The notes under the pieces: generated by a model
Databases searched by the model: none
Told to the model about the DNA's origin: nothing
Seen by the model: only the letters and a program-made list of their open reading frames with translations
Shown here: one piece after another, positions 61,201 to 64,000 of the stretch
Numbering within the stretch: the stretch's first letter is position 1
Layout of the letters: each line of letters opens with the position of its first letter
Translations under genes and position numbers: made by a program
Assembly: GCF_026745355.1 (NCBI RefSeq)
Contig: NC_079202.1
Location: forward strand, 42,164,146 to 42,228,145
Direction of reading: 5' to 3'
DNA length: 64,000 bases
Source of the DNA: Beta vulgaris subsp. vulgaris
Lineage: Eukaryota; Streptophyta; Magnoliopsida; Caryophyllales; Amaranthaceae

Positions 61201-63291
61201 CATGTCAGATAAGCGGCTACGTAGATTCAGATTATGCCGGGGATTTAGATAAACGACGATCTACTACTGGTTATGTATTTAAAATACATGGTGCTCCGGT
61301 TAGTTGGCGATCAATGTTACAGGCCACACTGGCTCTATCTATGACAGAGGCTGAGTATATGGCTATGGCAGAAGGAGTGAAGGAAGCATTGTGGTTATGG
61401 GGACTTCTAGATGATTTGGGGATGAAGCAGGAATGTGTGAATCTTAGTTGTGATAGCCAAAGTGCAATTCATTTGGCTAAAAACCAAGTTCATCATGCTC
61501 GAACCAAGCATATAGATGTGAGATATCATTTTGTGTGAGATGTTATAGAAGAAGGCGATATTTCTCTATTAGAGGTGCACACAAATGAGAACCCTGCAGA
61601 CATGTTGACCAAAGTTGTGTCAGGAAATAAATTCCAACATTGTTTGGAATTACTAAATATTATCCCATGTTAGATATTACATGAAAAACAAATGGAACTA
61701 CGATTGGTTTGATCCTGGTCGAAGGGTACGTAGGCAGTCATTATCATAATGGTGCAACCGGATATAAATTACGCAATTTGTTCGTCCAAAATTTGAATGT
61801 TTTCAAATTATGAACGAGGTGGAGAATTGTGGGAATATATGGCTAAAAATTAACCATATCATATGTTTCTCTAAATTGAGAATAGATAAATAATGTGAAT
61901 GGAAAAGAGATTTTCTAGGAGAGGAAAATGGTTGTGTGATGGCAAAATGCAAAATGAAAGGAGTATATTTTGCAAACAACATGTTACGTTGTTTCTTTAG
62001 TTAAATAGTTTCAGCCATTCGTTGTTTAGCATTAATTTATTATATAAAAGGCATAGGATGTAGTGTATAAATTTAATTCATTGTTAATTCACATCAGAAA
62101 AGTTTAGTTAAAACATAATTTTATCTTTCCTTCAAATCAAAGAATTTAGTTTTATATATTACATGTGTTTCCTTCATAGTGGTTATTTATTTTATCCCAA
62201 AATATTATATTATTCGTGAAGTATCAATTTTATATTATCTAGTATAAGCCACATTTCCGCTGCGAGCTCTAACAGTTTGTGTGTGCGTGTCTTTTTCTAG
62301 CTGGAATATGAGTAGTTTATCAAGCAATAGCCCCAAAGTTTAGCAAGGATCCTGCAAGAAATCTCTCAATTGAAAAGCGCTACTAAAAGGAGGGTGACCT
62401 CTTCAAAAGAGAAAGAATGTGCAATGGGTTTGGCCCGATAACCAGCTTCCCTTAGAAGCTCTCCACATATATCCAAGTGTTTAGATAACGAGTCGAGACT
62501 CTAGACATAACACCCTGACAAGGCAAAAAAGAAATCACAACTCGAACCGCGCAGCACATAAGACTAACATATACCTAAGCCTATTGTTTCATTTGTGGTT
62601 TAGCTGCTTTGTTGATGTAATATCTTGATTTTCGTATCTGCAGCCACATTCTTTGAGTACCAAAGATCACAACTACTGCTTATGCTTTGCCATAAAACTT
62701 GATGCTTTCGTGCACCTTTTAGTCGTACAGTAATCATGATAATGCAAACATTACTTGGGATAGATGAAATAATTTTAGTATCATGTCATTTCCTTTCCTG
62801 AGTTACCTGTTTAAGAAGCTAAAAAGGTCGAAAATGAAATTAAAATACATTAGAAGCAGAGTTGTTTCCTTTGCTGCTGCAGCATCTCACTAAGATATGT
62901 CATTTGTACTTCTACATAGGAGGAAAACAAAGTAGAATGATTTAGACTTGTAAAGGCTGCTTTTTGTTTCTGTTGTATTTTGGAGGATTAGTCTTTGTTT
63001 CTAGATTTAGTTACTATGTGCTTCTCTCAGGTATACACCACTACAGCAGTGCATACACACAGTGGCCAAAGATCCATCTGAACGCGGGTCTCGGTGGCCA
63101 GCGCCTTGGCCATCAAGGTTGGAGGTACCTCCTTACTGGTTGAAGGGTTCTGCTGTTGGAGCTTCTCCCCAGGACTTCACGGATGACTATAACCACTGGA
63201 AACATGTAATTGCCAATTCATATTTGAACGGGATTGGAGTTGACTGGCTGTCTGTGAGGAATGTCATGGACATGAAAGCATCATATGGAGG
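45369..63291 (+). CDS. PMT: PMT/QUA2-family methyltransferase (PMT24-27-like), 3' end outside window
   Basis: Six exons: 45369-45992, 46096-46245, 49960-50230, 50311-50421, 50509-50683 and 63031-63291. All borders are GT-AG and phases agree, giving about 530 residues so far. The N-terminus [18 protein letters not shown], with a membrane segment at about residues 18-38, fits a type II Golgi protein and resembles the PMT24-27 subgroup. An acidic, polar stem follows. The Methyltransf_29 domain has [39 protein letters not shown], the SAM motif [25 protein letters not shown] and [13 protein letters not shown]. Family members are linked to pectin (homogalacturonan) methylation. Roughly the last 170 residues should lie beyond 64000. 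Intron 5 is 12.3 kb. Confidence 0.93.
47492..47752. mobile_element. Stowaway-like MITE in PMT intron 2
   Basis: CTCCATTTTTTTTACTTGCT at the left pairs with AGCAATTAAAAAAGTATGGGAG at the right, read in reverse, and TA is on each side (47490-47491 and 47753-47754). Confidence 0.75.
49512..49768. mobile_element. Stowaway-like MITE in PMT intron 2 (second)
   Basis: The left end CTACCTCCGTTCTTTTTTAG pairs with the right end AAATAAAAACAGAGGTAG, followed by paired GTTGCAACGTTTGAC blocks. TA is on both sides. It lies about 190 bp before exon 3. Confidence 0.82.
49960..50683 (+). CDS. PMT: PMT exons 3-5 (SAM-binding core)
   Basis: Exon 3 (49960-50230) starts [10 protein letters not shown] and holds the SAM-binding LDVGCG. 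Exon 4 (50311-50421) starts within [17 protein letters not shown] and ends GIWK. Exon 5 (50509-50683) reads [13 protein letters not shown], then [16 protein letters not shown], ending in a split Trp codon (TG/GTAATT). The phases (1, 1 and 2) match across each junction, and no frame damage is seen. Confidence 0.92.
50684..52162 (+). other. PMT intron 5, first part
   Basis: Host intron sequence up to the retroelement block. It contains one MITE-like hairpin (51771-52010) and otherwise nothing I can name. Confidence 0.6.
51771..52010. repeat. Hairpin-forming MITE-like element in PMT intron 5
   Basis: GACACACTCTTTTAGGAGGA, then GATAGACAAGGTA, is mirrored by TACTTTGTCTATCGTCCTCT and GAAAGTGCATGTC. 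The arms are about 60 bp around an A-rich centre. Borders are approximate. Confidence 0.65.
52163..52167. repeat. Target duplication GTTTG (left)
   Basis: GTTTG directly before the TGTGGGAATATATGG start of a B-type LTR. The same five bases follow the last LTR at 62275-62279. Confidence 0.75.
52168..52400. repeat. Broken 5' LTR-B: 43 bp direct plus 194 bp inverted
   Basis: Positions 52168-52210 equal the first 43 bp of LTR-B. Positions 52207-52400 are the reverse complement of the LTR-B segment corresponding to 61951-62144. The switch point shares TTCT between the two parts. Private substitutions show it is neither a fresh copy of the 57018 LTR nor of the 61828 LTR. Confidence 0.85.
52403..53011. 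repeat. Near-perfect palindrome, arms about 290 bp
   Basis: The left arm 52403-52694 is the reverse complement of 52720-53011 with only a handful of mismatches; the spacer is 25 bp (52695-52719). The arms hold the end of the A RNase H frame, the polypurine tract (TTTGAGGGGGAG) and the first part of LTR-A. The spacer, read on the minus strand, contains TATAAATAG, the likely LTR-A promoter box. Confidence 0.95.
52720..56957 (-). mobile_element. Ty1/copia retrotransposon A, nearly intact coding, no complete LTR
   Basis: On the minus strand, the primer-binding site TGGTATCAGAGC is at 56957-56946 and gag-pol runs from 56904 to 52879. The tract TTTGAGGGGGAG and the LTR start TGTGAAAAAACAAAC follow (about 52866). 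The 3' LTR is cut at its promoter region by the palindrome, and no full 5' LTR is present upstream of the primer site. The coding region has only about four lesions in 4 kb, so it is a young copy. Confidence 0.9.
52879..56904 (-). pseudogene. Element A gag-pol polyprotein, few lesions
   Basis: The long first frame (56904-55465) holds gag with [19 protein letters not shown], an Arg/Gly-rich tail and the CCHC knuckle [14 protein letters not shown], then the protease [13 protein letters not shown] and [12 protein letters not shown] stop at 55465 ends it. Integrase continues in 55436-55062 ([11 protein letters not shown]) and 55065-54265 ([15 protein letters not shown], catalytic Glu kept). RT is in 54230-53760 ([20 protein letters not shown]). 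RNase H is in 53778-52879 ([31 protein letters not shown]) and looks complete. Small indels and single stops separate the frames. Confidence 0.92.
56877..57018. repeat. Patchwork junction between A and LTR-B
   Basis: TTGCAAAATATAGAAACTAA plus TCCTAGC occurs at 56921-56947 and again at 56981-57007. The next bases, GCACTGTGTTATT at 57006-57018, repeat 56877-56889 from the start of A gag. AGAACAAGTTGCTGAT at about 56962-56977 matches A RNase H sequence. The junction is built from short copies of nearby DNA. Confidence 0.85.
57018..57465 (+). repeat. LTR-B, middle copy (448 bp)
   Basis: Runs TGTGGGAATATATGG to GAGCTCTAACA, followed by AATTGGTATCAGAGCC, the primer-binding site. Nearly identical to 61828-62274. 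Confidence 0.95.
57535..58424 (+). pseudogene. Element B gag (Tnt1-like), frameshifted
   Basis: ATG at 57535 starts [19 protein letters not shown] one-base loss near 57608 shifts the frame, and gag resumes as [18 protein letters not shown]. It continues with [20 protein letters not shown] and [20 protein letters not shown], typical of the Tork/Tnt1 group. A second shift near 58230 moves into the CCHC knuckle [14 protein letters not shown] (about 58262-58303) and an acidic end. The product would form the particle shell; this copy is broken twice. Confidence 0.9.
58450..61673 (+). pseudogene. Element B pol, broken, with templated insertion in RT
   Basis: Protease [13 protein letters not shown] (about 58450) is followed by a stop at 58611. 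The 58617-59411 frame has [13 protein letters not shown] and the integrase core [12 protein letters not shown] and [12 protein letters not shown]. In [20 protein letters not shown] the catalytic Glu is replaced by Lys. A stop at 59411 follows. The 59580-60296 frame holds the integrase end and RT start. A foreign-looking insert at 60297-60382 breaks RT, which resumes with [20 protein letters not shown] and [11 protein letters not shown] stop at 61143 precedes RNase H ([34 protein letters not shown]). Confidence 0.92.
60297..60382 (+). repeat. Templated insertion in element B RT
   Basis: Positions 60311-60333 copy 60225-60247 (23 bp) and 60333-60382 copy 59991-60040 (50 bp), both without mismatch and in direct orientation. 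About 14 bp of unassigned sequence precede them. A short stretch of the conserved RT coding sequence (after NEIF) is missing at the site. Confidence 0.92.
61828..62274 (+). repeat. LTR-B, right copy (447 bp)
   Basis: Preceded by a purine tract (GAACGAGGTGGAGAAT) and ends GAGCTCTAACA. Followed by GTTTG, the target duplication. Confidence 0.95.
62275..62279. repeat. Target duplication GTTTG (right)
   Basis: Same five bases as 52163-52167, directly after the right LTR-B. Confidence 0.75.
62280..63030 (+). other. PMT intron 5, last part
   Basis: Host intron sequence from the retroelement block to exon 6, ending in the polypyrimidine-rich acceptor CTTCTCTCAG. No other feature identified. Confidence 0.6.
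63031..63291 (+). CDS. PMT: PMT exon 6 (after the 12.3 kb intron)
   Basis: Starts after TTCTCTCAG and completes the Trp split from exon 5, giving [21 protein letters not shown]. It continues through [12 protein letters not shown] and [13 protein letters not shown] to [13 protein letters not shown], ending at GAGG/GTAAGA. The phase fits exon 5 exactly despite 12.3 kb of intervening retroelement DNA. That is the evidence that the gene is still meant to be spliced across it. Confidence 0.92.
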
Positions 63292-64000
63292 GTAAGATTT
63301 TAAATAGCTATCATTCCTTAAAGCTACATCAATCCAAAATTCTTGTTATAGTTTTTCTATTAGTTCTCTGTGATGAAGTTTATTACTACAGATATATCAG
63401 CATAGACTTAGGGTTGCAAATGCATTAAACTGGCGAATTCTGCTTTATGAATTGTTTTAGCTTGCATAGATGAAAACATACCATGTGAAAGTTATGGATG
63501 AGTGCATGAACTGATATTGAACAAATTTGGAAGTCTGTAAACAGCTTCATCTGAATCAATAAAAGTGCAGTATCTGAATCAACTTCTGCTAATAATGTTA
63601 AAGAATCTTCCTGGCGAACCATGCAAAGGTTATATACGTTTTTTCTCCTTTAAAAATAGTCTCTTACCAAGTATATAACGGCGTTTATTATAAGTTTTGC
63701 CACACTTGAAAAAAAATGGAGAATGTGTAGAACGGAACTATTGATGGGACGACTAGCATCACAGCGAAGCTAGGGATTTAAATTGGCAGGGGTTGAACTC
63801 TTAATTTGAATTTTGTACAGAACTACTGAAATTAACTTAAGTGTTATAAGAAAGTAGAGAAATGATAAATCTTTAACTGTTACATGTTAGTCTTCCCTCT
63901 AACCTCTATCATGAATAGTAAAGTTGCTAGCTGAGTTAGCAATCTTACCCTAAGAACTAATAAGTCGTTAGCTAAGGTAGAGACTGTACTGTTCATGTGA
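63292..64000 (+). other. PMT intron 6, incomplete at window edge
   Basis: Starts GTAAGA after exon 6. I see none of the next expected coding motifs of the family before the window ends, so the intron is at least 0.7 kb. Confidence 0.6.

Larger units (their letters stand above)
52168..62274 (+). mobile_element. Compound retroelement block (copia B with A inside), PMT intron 5
   Basis: The block begins with an LTR-B start and ends with an LTR-B end, flanked by GTTTG on both sides as a 5-bp LTR-element duplication would be. From left to right it holds a 43-bp LTR-B start, a 194-bp inverted LTR-B piece, an A-derived palindrome, copia A on the minus strand, a patchwork junction, a complete LTR-B, the B body, and the final LTR-B. 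It is read as element B with a third LTR and element A caught in a rearranged 5' side. Confidence 0.8.

Noticed and set aside
57018..62274. Element B as a simple, separate insertion beginning at 57018
   Set aside because: No matching duplication flanks 57018; the bases before it are a copied patch, and the match to the right GTTTG is at 52163.

Overview
The window is nuclear DNA of a flowering plant, almost certainly a eudicot. It is AT-rich, has GT-AG introns, and is packed with plant-type transposable elements: L1-type LINEs with RNase H, Ty1/copia LTR elements, short inverted-repeat MITEs with CTCCCTCCGT-type ends, hAT-like elements with 8-bp target duplications, and a tRNA-derived SINE. 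I cannot fix the family or species from the sequence. Two spliced host genes are well supported, one small single-exon gene is plausible, and nearly everything else is transposon-derived or unassigned.

Layout. Positions 725-12180 hold two minus-strand LINEs. The first is 3'-truncated and badly decayed. The second is full length and bracketed by a perfect 16-18 bp target duplication. A small minus-strand ORF (13087-13407) follows, then two non-autonomous hAT-like elements (14467-15090 and 15821-16460), each with a perfect 8-bp target duplication. Next is a minus-strand STAY-GREEN-LIKE gene (17032-25130, five exons) whose 6.6 kb first intron holds a decayed Ty1/copia element. Positions 25.4-37.2 kb have no gene: MITEs, two head-to-head LTR-like ends, a 0.92 kb unit repeated three times, and a TTA microsatellite. 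A second copia element (37224-44431) carries a nested SINE and a nested MITE, and ends just upstream of a plus-strand gene.

That plus-strand gene (45369 to beyond the right edge) encodes a Golgi-type PMT/QUA2-family methyltransferase. Six coding exons are visible; the 3' end lies outside the window. Its fifth intron is 12.3 kb, and about 10.1 kb of it is one compound retroelement block (52168-62274) bracketed by a 5-bp duplication, GTTTG. The block contains a Tnt1-like element (B, plus strand), a second copia element (A, minus strand), a broken and partly inverted third LTR of B, a near-perfect palindrome of about 290 bp per arm, and patches of DNA copied from close by at the junctions.

The two host genes do not form a pathway together: one acts in chlorophyll breakdown in the plastid, the other probably in cell-wall polysaccharide methylation in the Golgi. 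What they share is architecture: exons with intact frames separated by introns swollen by retroelements. No bacterial-type system, CRISPR array or rRNA is present. The most unusual material is the rearranged retroelement block in intron 5 of the methyltransferase gene and the triplicated LTR junction at 27.9-30.7 kb.
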